Made by a program: the position numbers and the translations under genes. Below the pieces are notes generated by a model. The model saw only the letters and a list, made by a program, of their open reading frames with translations. It was not told the origin of the DNA and ran no database searches. From Deltaproteobacteria bacterium (GTDB taxonomy: Bacteria > Myxococcota_A > UBA9042 > PHBI01), in assembly GCA_020632715.1 (NCBI GenBank), contig JACKFA010000002.1:858501-922500 (forward strand): a stretch of DNA of 64,000 bases. Reading direction: 5' to 3'. This document shows, piece after piece, positions 44,429 to 52,282 of this stretch. Numbering within the stretch: position 1 is the stretch's first letter; each line of letters starts with the position of its first letter.

Positions 44429-47143
44429 TCACTCTCGCGGCGGGACCACGTCCACGTCGGCGGCGAGCACGTAGCCGTCGCCGTCGTGGGCGAGCCCCTC
44501 GCCGAGCCCGGCGCCGCGGAGCTTGGCGATGAGCACGTAGACGCGGTTCGAGCGCCACGGCTCCTGCACGCGGTCGCCGGGCCAGCCGACCTCGAAGAGC
44601 GTCTCGACGTCGAGCGGGCGCCCGCCCTCCGCGAGCCGCGCCTCGGCGAGCCGCGCGAGGACGCGCCGCGCGCTCGCCTTCCGCCCGAGGGACACGCGCT
44701 CGCCGCCCGCCGTCGTGAACGCGCGCCCGTCGGCCTCGAGCGCGACGCGGCCCGGGAAGACGGTGGCCGCATCGCCCGGCGCCGGGAGCGCGGGTGGGCG
44801 CCGGCGCGGCGGGCGAGCGTCGCGTCGAGGAGGCGGCGCGCGAGCTCGAGCTGGTGCGCGCGGACGATCGGCGCCGCGCCTGCCTCGACGACCGCGGCGC
44901 GCGCGGCCTCGTCGGCCCGGGCGCGCGCCTCGTCGGGCGTCGCGGCGCCGGCGACGAGGTCGAGGTGGGCCGCGTGGATCTCCCAGACGTGGTCGAGCGT
45001 GGGGTCGCCGGCCCCGGCGAGGACGCCGCGCGCCCGCGCCATCACGCCGGCCGCCTCGGCGGCGCTGCCCTCCGCGGCCTCGGCGATGGCGAGGACGCAG
45101 TCGGCGAGGCCCTCGGCGACCGGGTCGTGCCACGCGGCGCGCGCGTGGTGCGCTCGCGCCTCCCGCCCGAGGCGGCCGCCTCGGCGGTGTCACCGGCGAG
45201 GAGCGCCATCCCGGCGCGGTAGGAGGCGGCGACCCCTGATCCGCGCGACGCCCACGTCCGCCGCGATGGCGCTCGCGGACTCGAGCCAGGCGTGCGCCGC
45301 CGGGTAGTCGCCGTCGCGGAGGGCGCACTCGCCGAGGTTCCGGCGCACCACGCACTCGAGGCGCTTGTCGCCGTCGTCGCGCGCGGCCCCGAGGGCCTCG
45401 CGGAGGCAGGCGGCGGCGGCCTCCCAGTCGCCCGCGCGCCCCTCGAGGTGGCCGAGGTTGTTGAGCGCCGGGCCGAGGAGGCTGGAGAGGCGCCCGCGGC
45501 GCATCTGCGCGATCGCCCGCTCGAGGGCCTCGCGCGACTCGTCGCCGCGCCCGAGGTGGAGGAGGACCAGCCCCAGCGCCTGATCTGCCGCGGCGCGGTC
45601 CCAGGTCGAGCCGTGCTCCGCGAGGAGCGACGTGGCCTCGCGGAGGCGCCGCTCGAGCGCGGCGAGCGCGGCGGGCCCGTAGTGCACGAGGACGTGGGCG
45701 CGGTAGAGCGCGTAGCCGACGAGCGCAGCGTCGCCCGTCCTGCGGGCGGTGGCGATGGCGCTCGCGTAGGCGCGCTCGGCGTCCGCCTCGCGCCCGAGGG
45801 CCGCGAGGTGCGTCGCGTGGACGACCTCGACGCGCACGCGGAGGCGCGGCTCGAGGCCCGCGAGGTGGGGCGCCAGGCGCTCGTGATAGGCGAGGGCGCG
45901 GGCGTCGCTGCCGATCCGCCGGAACACCGCCTCGAGCGCGACGAGCAACCGGGCTGTTCGCGTGGGGTCCGCCGTCGCCTCGACCACGGCGAGGAGGTTC
46001 TCGAAGGCGTCGACGAGCGCCTTCCGCGCCTCCGCGGCGCGGCTCGTGCGGAGCTCGGCCTCGCGCGCCGTCGCGAAGTCCGTGAACCAGCTCGCCATCC
46101 GCTCCAGCGCCTCGCGCTCGAGGCCGGGTGGCGATCGCGCTGCTCCCGCGCGAAGGCCCGGACGGTCTCGTAGAGCGCGAGCCGCGGCTCGCCATAGGGC
46201 CCGGACGGCGCGGTCGCGACGAGCGACTTGCGCGCGAGCGCCTCGATCACCGCGAGGGCGTCGCCGTCGCCGTCGTCCGCGACGTGCTCGAGCGCCTCGA
46301 GGGCGCCGGCGCGCGGAGCGCCGCGAGCCGCATGAGCGCGCGCTGCTCGCGCTCGGTCAGCGCCTCCCACGACTCGGCGAGCGAGTCCCAGAGCCCGCGA
46401 CCGGCGCCGATCGGCGCGGCGCGCAGGAGGCGCAGCCGCTCGTCGAGGCGCCTGAGGAGGGACGCTGGCGTCATGACGGTCATCCGCGCCGCGGCGACCT
46501 CGATGGCGAGCGGGTTCCTGTCGAGCTGGCGCACGAGCGCGCGCGCGGCCTCCGCGAAGCCGAGGGCCGCCGAGCAGCCGGGGCTCACCGCCTCCGCGCG
46601 GATCGTGAAGAGCGCCTCGGCGGCGCCGACCTCCCGCGGATCGTCGCCGCCCGAGGGAGGGCCCGACGACGTGACGCACCTCGTCGGGGAGCCTGAGGGC
46701 CTCGCGGGACACCGCGACCACGGTGAGCTCGGGCGCGAGATCGAGCCAGGTCGGCACGAGCGCGCGCGTCCCGTGCAGATCGCGCTCGACGTCGTCGAGG
46801 ACGAGGAGGGTCGCGCCGAGCTCGCGGAGGTGGGCGCCGAGCCCGGCCGCGCGCTCGCCCTCGCCCGCGCCTGGAGGGTGACGCCGAGCGCGGTGGCGAC
46901 GGCGTCCACGAGGGCGCCGCTCGCGGGGACATCGACCGCGACGACGCCGCCACGCCAGCGCGCTGCCGGGTCGCCCGCCTCGGCGAGGCCGAGGGCGCGG
47001 GCGAGGCTCGACGACCAAGCCGGCGCTGCCCGTGAGCGTGACGAGGCGCGCGCCCGCCGCGAGGCGCTCACGGAGCAGGCGAGGTCGGCGTCGCGCCCGA
47101 GGAGCGGGCGTCGCTGCGCAGGCAGGTTCGTGCGGATCGTCAT
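44429..47143 (-). pseudogene. STAND-ATPase/TPR/winged-helix regulator broken by about nine frame changes
   Basis: Read across frames, one protein of about 900 residues is clear. It starts MTIRTNLPAQRRPLLGRDAD. The NTPase has VTLTGSAGL, LLVLDDVERDL, VAVSREALRLPDEVR, RNPLAIEVAAARM and SLAESWEALTEREQRAL. It continues with YETVRAFAREQRDRH, a long TPR region (45190-46098 is open for about 300 codons) and a C-terminal winged-helix with RKASARRVLARLAEARL and SNRVYVLIAKLRGAGL. Frame changes fall near 47070, 47015, 46875, 46665, 46310, 46125, 45235, 45170 and 44795. The Walker A Lys is not recoverable from the sequence. Codon usage is otherwise intact and no in-frame stops from substitutions were needed. 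The cause is either recent decay or a poorly sequenced stretch. Confidence 0.75.
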
Positions 47144-47195
47144 GGGCGATGGGCGCGCGTCGGCTCCGGGCCGTCGGCTCTGGCGCGCGAGCTTA

Positions 47196-47351
47196 GCAGC
47201 ACTCGGGGAAATTCTCCCGTCGCCAGGCTTGCTCTTGTGGTCTCAGGCGGCTCCGCTCGTCAGTTCACGCACCTCGGTACGCTCCTCCTCGCGTAGCCAC
47301 CTGCGACCACGACGCCGCGCCTGGCTCGGTCCGAACTTCCCCGAGTGCAGC
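47196..47351. mobile_element. 156-bp MITE-like element with TA flanks
   Basis: The left end GCAGCACTCGGGGAAATT and the right end (reverse complement GCTGCACTCGGGGAAGTT) match at 16 of 18 positions. Each end is bordered by TA (47194-47195 and 47352-47353), the target duplication of IS630/Tc1-mariner elements. No transposase is inside. The element sits 50 bp upstream of the start of the broken STAND regulator gene and is noticeably less GC-rich in its outer parts. Only one copy occurs in the window. Confidence 0.6.
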
Positions 47352-47441
47352 TAGTCCGGAACCCGCGGACCGATCCAGCGGCGACGACCCGTCCGCGGCC
47401 GCGCTGCCCCGCTCAGCGGGCGGGCGACGGGGCGATCGACC

Positions 47442-47493
47442 CCAGGGACGCCGAGCCCGTCTGCCCGCACGCGACGGGCTCTGGCGTCCCTGG
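47442..47493. repeat. Strong hairpin in the regulator-PhyH gap
   Basis: CCAGGGACGCC-GAGCCCGT (47442-47460) pairs with its near-perfect complement at 47474-47493 with a single bulged base and a 13-base loop. It could terminate transcription from the minus-strand PhyH gene, which stops at 47622. No T-run follows. The remainder of the 47144-47621 gap shows no gene. Confidence 0.6.
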
Positions 47494-47621
47494 AATCGAA
47501 CTGGGGGCGACGGCGCCGGGGGGCACCCGGCGCGGCGTCGCCGCGACTCGGACCCGCGCGCGCGCCTGCCGGGCTGTCGGAGGCGGTCGCGGGGTCACGG
47601 GGCGTGGCGCCCCGGGCGTCG

Positions 47622-48548
47622 TTAGCGGCGCGCCTTCAGGCGCTCACGCAGCTCGAAGCGCGCGCGCTTCACGCGCCGCGCCGCCATGCCGAGGTAGTGG
47701 TACGGCGGGGTCTTGCTGCTCTCGTCCTTCGGCTGGTAGGCGTCGGTCAGGTAGGGCACGTACATCGTGCGGCGCAGGCTCTCCGGGCCGACGAACGGCG
47801 ACGGCTCGACGCGGTGCCAGGCGCGCCCGTCGTGCACGGTCAGGTCGCCCGGCATCGTCTCGACCGCGATCTCGGCCGGATCCGGCGTGTTGTCGACGAA
47901 GTAGGGCTTGTGCGTGAGGGTCTTCCAGATCCCCTGCTTGTGGGTGCCCGGGAGGATCCGGAGCCCGCCAGTCGCCTTCGTCGTCTTGTCGAAGTGGAAG
48001 CCGACGTTCAGCTGCGGGCCGATCTGGCGCAGGTAGAAGAGGTCGCGGAGGCCGTCCGTGTGCCAGCCGAGCGACTTGTACTGCGTGCCCGGGACGTTCA
48101 GGTTCCGGTTCACGACGAGCCCGTCCTTCTCGCGGTGCCCGACGCGCGCGTCCTCGCCGACGAGGCGCCGCACCGGCTCGAAGCGGGCGTCGAGGACGAA
48201 GTCGCGCAGCACGTCCGAGAAGCACGAGGTGAACGCGAAGCGCTGGATGAAGGGCTGCCCCTCGTGGTCGCGCCCGACGAAGAGCGGGATCCCGAAGACC
48301 TTCTTCCGCCCCTCGGCGAGCCAGCGGTCCTGGATCCCGCGCACGGCGAGGTCGAGCGCGTCGATCTCGGCGGCCGTCGCGACCTGCGCGAACACGATGA
48401 AGCCGTGCTTGTCGAAGAAGGCGCGCTGGATCGGCGTGAGCTCGGCGCCGAGCTGGAAGCGCGTGGCGAGCGGCAGCTCTTCGACGCGGCTCGCGGCGAG
48501 GGTATCGAGGTCCGGCGTGGTGGCGTACGACTCGGCGACGGCGGTCAT
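47622..48548 (-). CDS. PhyH-family Fe(II)/2-oxoglutarate-type dioxygenase
   Basis: The 308-residue cytoplasmic protein matches the phytanoyl-CoA dioxygenase family. It has FDKHGFIVFAQV at the N-terminus, the metal ligands GWHTDGL (His163, Asp165), the distal His in GRAWHRVEP (His245), and RRTMYVPYL with an Arg expected to bind 2-oxoglutarate. The substrate is not apparent; family members hydroxylate lipids, amino acids and natural products. The ATG has GGAG about 11 bases upstream. A promoter with a perfect TTGACA lies about 100 bp upstream. It is divergent from the ABC1 kinase gene. Confidence 0.88.
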   Translation of the reverse strand: MTAVAESYATTPDLDTLAASRVEELPLATRFQLGAELTPIQRAFFDKHGFIVFAQVATAAEIDALDLAVRGIQDRWLAEGRKKVFGIPLFVGRDHEGQPFIQRFAFTSCFSDVLRDFVLDARFEPVRRLVGEDARVGHREKDGLVVNRNLNVPGTQYKSLGWHTDGLRDLFYLRQIGPQLNVGFHFDKTTKATGGLRILPGTHKQGIWKTLTHKPYFVDNTPDPAEIAVETMPGDLTVHDGRAWHRVEPSPFVGPESLRRTMYVPYLTDAYQPKDESSKTPPYHYLGMAARRVKRARFELRERLKARR

Positions 48549-48622
48549 GCTGGGAGGCTCCGGGGTGCGGTGGAAGCCGTTGATTGGGAGTTCGCCGGAG
48601 GGCCCGGCGCGACGGTTTTGAA

Positions 48623-48651
48623 CAGGTATTTAATTGCACTCTCGCTGTCAA
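48623..48651 (-). promoter_or_regulatory. Sigma-70-like promoter for the PhyH gene
   Basis: On the minus strand a consensus -35 TTGACA is followed after 17 bases by TACCTG as a weak -10. The spacer contains AATTAAA, so the segment is strikingly AT-rich for this genome. Transcription would begin about 65 bases before the PhyH ATG. Confidence 0.45.
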
Positions 48652-48724
48652 CCCTCCGCGCACTTTTTTCGCGTCGGCCTGCCCGCGGTCAACGCGCGCC
48701 CCCGATTCTGCTACACCTTCGCCC

Positions 48725-50215
48725 GTGCTGCCCTGGCTCCTCACGTTCACGCTCCTCTCCGCCGCCGTCGCGCTCGCGGTCTTCCTACTCGCGCGCCGCC
48801 GTAACGCCGCCGGGATCCAGACCTCGCTCACCGCGCGCACCGCCGCCGTCGGCGGGCTCGTGTCGCGATCGCTCAGGCGCCGCCTCGCCCTCCGCGCCCG
48901 ACTCCTGCTCGCGCGCCGCCACCGCCGCGCGGAGATCGAGGCCGCCCACCACATCCAGACCGCGAGCGAGGCGGCCGCCCTCATGGGGCAGATGAAGGGC
49001 GTCTTCATGAAGATAGGCCAGATCGTCTCGTTCACGCGCGACAGCCTCCCCGAGGAGGCGCGGCAGGCCCTCGGCGCGCTCCAGCAGGACGCCCCGCCGA
49101 TGGCCTTCCACCTCGTGCGTGACGTCGTCGAGGGCGATCTCGGCGCGCCGCTCGCGGGCCACCTCCGCCACATCGACGAGGAGCCGCTCGCGGCCGCCTC
49201 CATCGGGCAGGTGCACCGCGCCACCGCCCTCGACGGGCGCCCCGTCGCCCTCAAGGTGCAGTACCCCGGCGTCGACGCCGCCATCCGGAACGACCTCCGC
49301 TTCAGCCAGGGGCTCGCGACGCTCATCGGCTCGTTCCACAAGAACGCCGATCCCGTCGCGATGGTCGCCGAGCTCAAGGCGCGCCTCGAGGACGAGCTCG
49401 ACTACCGCGTCGAGGCAGACAACCAGCGCCTCTTCCACCGCCTCTGGGACGGGCACCCCGTCATCCGCGTGCCGCGCGTCTTCGACGACCTCGTCGGGCA
49501 GCACGTCCTCGGCCAGGAGCTCGCCGAGGGGCTCGCGTTCGCCGACTTCCTCGCGGCCGCGACGGCCGACGAGAAGCGCCTCGCCGCGATGGCCATCCAC
49601 GACTTCGTCTTCGACTCCATGCACCTGCACGGCGTCTTCAACGGCGACCCGCACCCCGGGAACTACCTCTTCCACCCGGACGGCGGCGTCTCCTTCCTCG
49701 ACTACGGCTGCGTGAAGCGCTTCGACCCCGCCTTCCTGCGCGACGTGCGCGGCCTCACCATCGCCCAGGTCGACGGCGACCACGCGCGCTTCGACGAGCT
49801 CGTCCGGAGGCTCGCGATCGTGCTCCCCGGGCGCCCGCTCGACCACGACTTCCTGTGGGACTTCTTCGGCTACCACATGGCGCCCTTCAAGGAGGACCGC
49901 GAGTTCGCCTTCGACGACGCCTACCTGAAGGAGGCCGCCCACGTCATGCAGCAGAAGCACCTGAAGAAGCTGAACCTCCCGCCGGACCTCATCTTCTTCA
50001 ACCGCATCACGTTCGGCCTGAACGCCATCTTCGCGGCGCTCGGCGCGCGCGCGAACTTCCACCGCGTGTTCCGGCGCTACGCGTACCCCGAGGAGGACGC
50101 GCCGCCCGCGCTCGCGCAGATCGGCGTCGCGCTCCCGCCGCGGTTCCTCTCCGCGCGCCCCGATCCGGTGGCCGCGGCGCCTGCCCCACCCCCGACGGCC
50201 GCGCCCGCGTTGTAA
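48725..50215 (+). CDS. ABC1/UbiB-family atypical kinase
   Basis: The 496-residue protein has one N-terminal membrane helix (WLLTFTLLSAAVALAVFLLA) and an ABC1 kinase-like domain. Signatures are FMKIGQIVSF (the KxGQ motif), ASIGQVHRA, VALKVQYPGV (ATP-binding Lys), FNGDPHPGNYLF and LDYGCVK (metal-binding Asp, DYG in place of DFG). UbiB/COQ8 members act as ATPases in ubiquinone or lipid metabolism, so a link to quinone biosynthesis is likely. The start is GTG just before the membrane helix; no clear ribosome binding site was seen. It is followed by the hybrid kinase after a 190-bp gap with regulatory-looking repeats. Confidence 0.92.
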   Translation: MLPWLLTFTLLSAAVALAVFLLARRRNAAGIQTSLTARTAAVGGLVSRSLRRRLALRARLLLARRHRRAEIEAAHHIQTASEAAALMGQMKGVFMKIGQIVSFTRDSLPEEARQALGALQQDAPPMAFHLVRDVVEGDLGAPLAGHLRHIDEEPLAAASIGQVHRATALDGRPVALKVQYPGVDAAIRNDLRFSQGLATLIGSFHKNADPVAMVAELKARLEDELDYRVEADNQRLFHRLWDGHPVIRVPRVFDDLVGQHVLGQELAEGLAFADFLAAATADEKRLAAMAIHDFVFDSMHLHGVFNGDPHPGNYLFHPDGGVSFLDYGCVKRFDPAFLRDVRGLTIAQVDGDHARFDELVRRLAIVLPGRPLDHDFLWDFFGYHMAPFKEDREFAFDDAYLKEAAHVMQQKHLKKLNLPPDLIFFNRITFGLNAIFAALGARANFHRVFRRYAYPEEDAPPALAQIGVALPPRFLSARPDPVAAAPAPPPTAAPAL

Positions 50216-50316
50216 CCCCGCGGCCAGCGGAGGCGCTCCAGGCGAGACCCCGTGTAACCCTGGCGGGCCGCGGGACGTCCCCGCGCCGGAAAGTGAAACT
50301 TTCTGTAACTGTAAGG
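50212..50316. promoter_or_regulatory. Repeated TGTAAC motifs and a palindrome upstream of the hybrid kinase
   Basis: TGTAAC occurs at about 50212, 50253 and 50304, with TGTAAG at about 50310. GAAAGT-GAA-ACTTTC (50289-50303) is a perfect 15-base palindrome. A 9-bp inverted repeat (CCCGCGGCC with GGCCGCGGG, 50217-50225 and 50266-50274) may terminate the ABC1 transcript. The local AT-richness suggests a promoter region; no regulator can be named. Confidence 0.4.
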
Positions 50317-50406
50317 CGCCGTGCCCGACGTGATCGTCGCCATCTTGCGACGAAGGGGTACGCAAAAGTCCTGTTCTTTCCCCTCGAGGTAACCGAAGCA
50401 GAGCGC

Positions 50407-52266
50407 GTGAGCAGTGACGGCCACCCTGCTGAGACCCCCGTCGGCGTAGCCCGCGCGGCGCCGCCGCGCGTCGAGATCGACCGCACGCGCCTCGTCGGCG
50501 TCGCCGTGCTCGCCGTGTTCGGCTCCTGCGCCTCCTTCGCGGGCGCGCGCCTCCTGACGCAGCTCGACACCGGGAAGCTCACGCCCTGGTGGGGCAACGC
50601 CCTCGGCGCCGTCGTCATGGGGGCCGTGTGGCTCTGGTTCCGGAAGCGCCGCGAGGCGCGCTCCACCGTCGCCCTCCACCTGTCCGCGGCGACCGCGGTC
50701 GTGGCGCTCCTCCTGCCCGTCGCGTACGGCATGGGGTCGACCATCTGGTGGCTCACGCTCGTCTCGTTCTCGGCGGTCCTGATGGGCAGCCGCCGCGAGG
50801 CCCTCGTCTGGGCGATCATCGTGTTCGTGGCGGTCACGGCGGCCGTCCTGCTCGAGCCGCACGTGCAGATCGCGGGCGCGGCCGGCGAGAGCCCCGTCGA
50901 GGCCGCGATGGCGAAGATCGTCTTCGTCGTCGTCATCCTCGGCATCGCCTGGGGCGTCCACCGCGTGCTCTCGCAGCACACCCGCGAGCTCGCCGCGTCG
51001 CGGGCCGCCGCCGAGCGCTCCGCGAGCGCCAAGACGCGGATCCTCGCGCACATGAGCCACGAGGTGCGGACGCCCCTCAACACCATCGTCGCCATGACGG
51101 ACCTCGCGCTGCGCTCGAGCGAGCTCCCGGCCGAGCTCCGCGGCGAGCTGCGCGCGGCCCACCACGCCTCGCGCCTCCTGATGCGCCTCATCCAGGACGT
51201 GCAGGACGCGAGCCGCCTCGACGTCGACGACGCGCTCATGGTGCGGGCCGAGCCGTTCCTCCTGCACCGGAGCCTCACCGAGGTGCTCGAGCCGCTCCGG
51301 TGGCAGATGAACGAGGTGGGCCTCGAGTTCACCGCGGTCGCCGCGCCCGAGCTCGACGAGCGGCGCGTCGGCGACGCGGATCGCGTCTGTCAGGTCGCGC
51401 TGAACCTCGTCTCGAACGCCATGAAGTTCACGCCGCACGGCAGCATCCACGTGCGGCTCGCGGCGGATCCCGACGACCCCGACCGCGTCTGCCTCACCGT
51501 GCACGACACCGGCTGCGGCATCGCCCGCGCCGACCTCGCGCGGGTGTTCGAGCCCCACGTGCAGCTCGAGGGGCTCAAGAGCCAGCGCGCGGCCGGCGCC
51601 GGGCTCGGGCTGACCATCACCAAGAAGCTCACCGACCGGATGGACGGGCGGATCGACGTCGACTCGGAGGTCGGCGTCGGGACGACCTTCCGCGCGTGGA
51701 TGCGCCTCCCGCGCGAGAGCCCGGATGCGCCGGCCCCCGGGCCGGAGCAGCTCCTCGTCGTGAGCGAGCCGGAGCTCGCGCCGGCCGTCGTCGAGATGCC
51801 GGAGGAGCCGCTCGCCGTGCTCGTCGTCGACGACGACCCCATCAACCGCCTCGTGCTGCAGCGCCTCCTCGGCTCCCTCGGTCACCTCGCGACCCTCGAG
51901 GGCAGGTCGGTCGAGGCGCTCGCGGTCTTCGCGCACCACCCCTTCGACCTGCTCGTGACGGACCTCGACATGCCCGAGATCGACGGGCTCGAGCTCACCC
52001 GGCGGGTGCGGGCGATGCCGGGCGGCGAGCGGATCCCCGCCGTCGCGGTGACCGCGCACGCGAGCCTCGAGTGGCGTCAGCGCGCGCTCGACGCGGGGCT
52101 CGACGGGTTCCTCACGAAGCCCTTCACCCTCGACCAGCTCGCGAGCGAGATCGGGCGCGTGATGCAGGGGCGGCGCGCGATGCGGCGCCCGTCGCGCGTC
52201 CCGGCCTACCCGATCACGACGCGGCGCCGGCTCGTGCAGCGCCACGCGTCGCCGACCGGCGCGTGA
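50407..52266 (+). CDS. Membrane-bound hybrid histidine kinase with receiver domain
   Basis: The 619-residue protein starts with about six hydrophobic helices (about residues 25-185), so it senses through a membrane domain. It continues with HisKA (ILAHMSHEVRTPLNT, phospho-His), HATPase (NLVSNAMKF, DTGCGIA, GAGLGLTI) and a C-terminal receiver (VLVVDDDPINRLVLQ, LLVTDLDMPEIDGLEL, VTAHAS, TKPF). A His-rich tail follows. The GTG start lacks a strong ribosome binding site; it is chosen because the protein then begins with a short polar stretch before helix 1. There is no dedicated downstream response regulator; it converges on the next lipoprotein gene with a 16-bp gap. Confidence 0.9.
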   Translation: MSSDGHPAETPVGVARAAPPRVEIDRTRLVGVAVLAVFGSCASFAGARLLTQLDTGKLTPWWGNALGAVVMGAVWLWFRKRREARSTVALHLSAATAVVALLLPVAYGMGSTIWWLTLVSFSAVLMGSRREALVWAIIVFVAVTAAVLLEPHVQIAGAAGESPVEAAMAKIVFVVVILGIAWGVHRVLSQHTRELAASRAAAERSASAKTRILAHMSHEVRTPLNTIVAMTDLALRSSELPAELRGELRAAHHASRLLMRLIQDVQDASRLDVDDALMVRAEPFLLHRSLTEVLEPLRWQMNEVGLEFTAVAAPELDERRVGDADRVCQVALNLVSNAMKFTPHGSIHVRLAADPDDPDRVCLTVHDTGCGIARADLARVFEPHVQLEGLKSQRAAGAGLGLTITKKLTDRMDGRIDVDSEVGVGTTFRAWMRLPRESPDAPAPGPEQLLVVSEPELAPAVVEMPEEPLAVLVVDDDPINRLVLQRLLGSLGHLATLEGRSVEALAVFAHHPFDLLVTDLDMPEIDGLELTRRVRAMPGGERIPAVAVTAHASLEWRQRALDAGLDGFLTKPFTLDQLASEIGRVMQGRRAMRRPSRVPAYPITTRRRLVQRHASPTGA

Positions 52267-52282
52267 CGGCCCGGCGCGGCGC

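Noticed and set aside
47474..47510. T-loop-like GTTCGATTCC on the minus strand, suggesting a tRNA
   Set aside because: No matching T-stem, acceptor stem or anticodon arm; the sequence is part of a simple hairpin.
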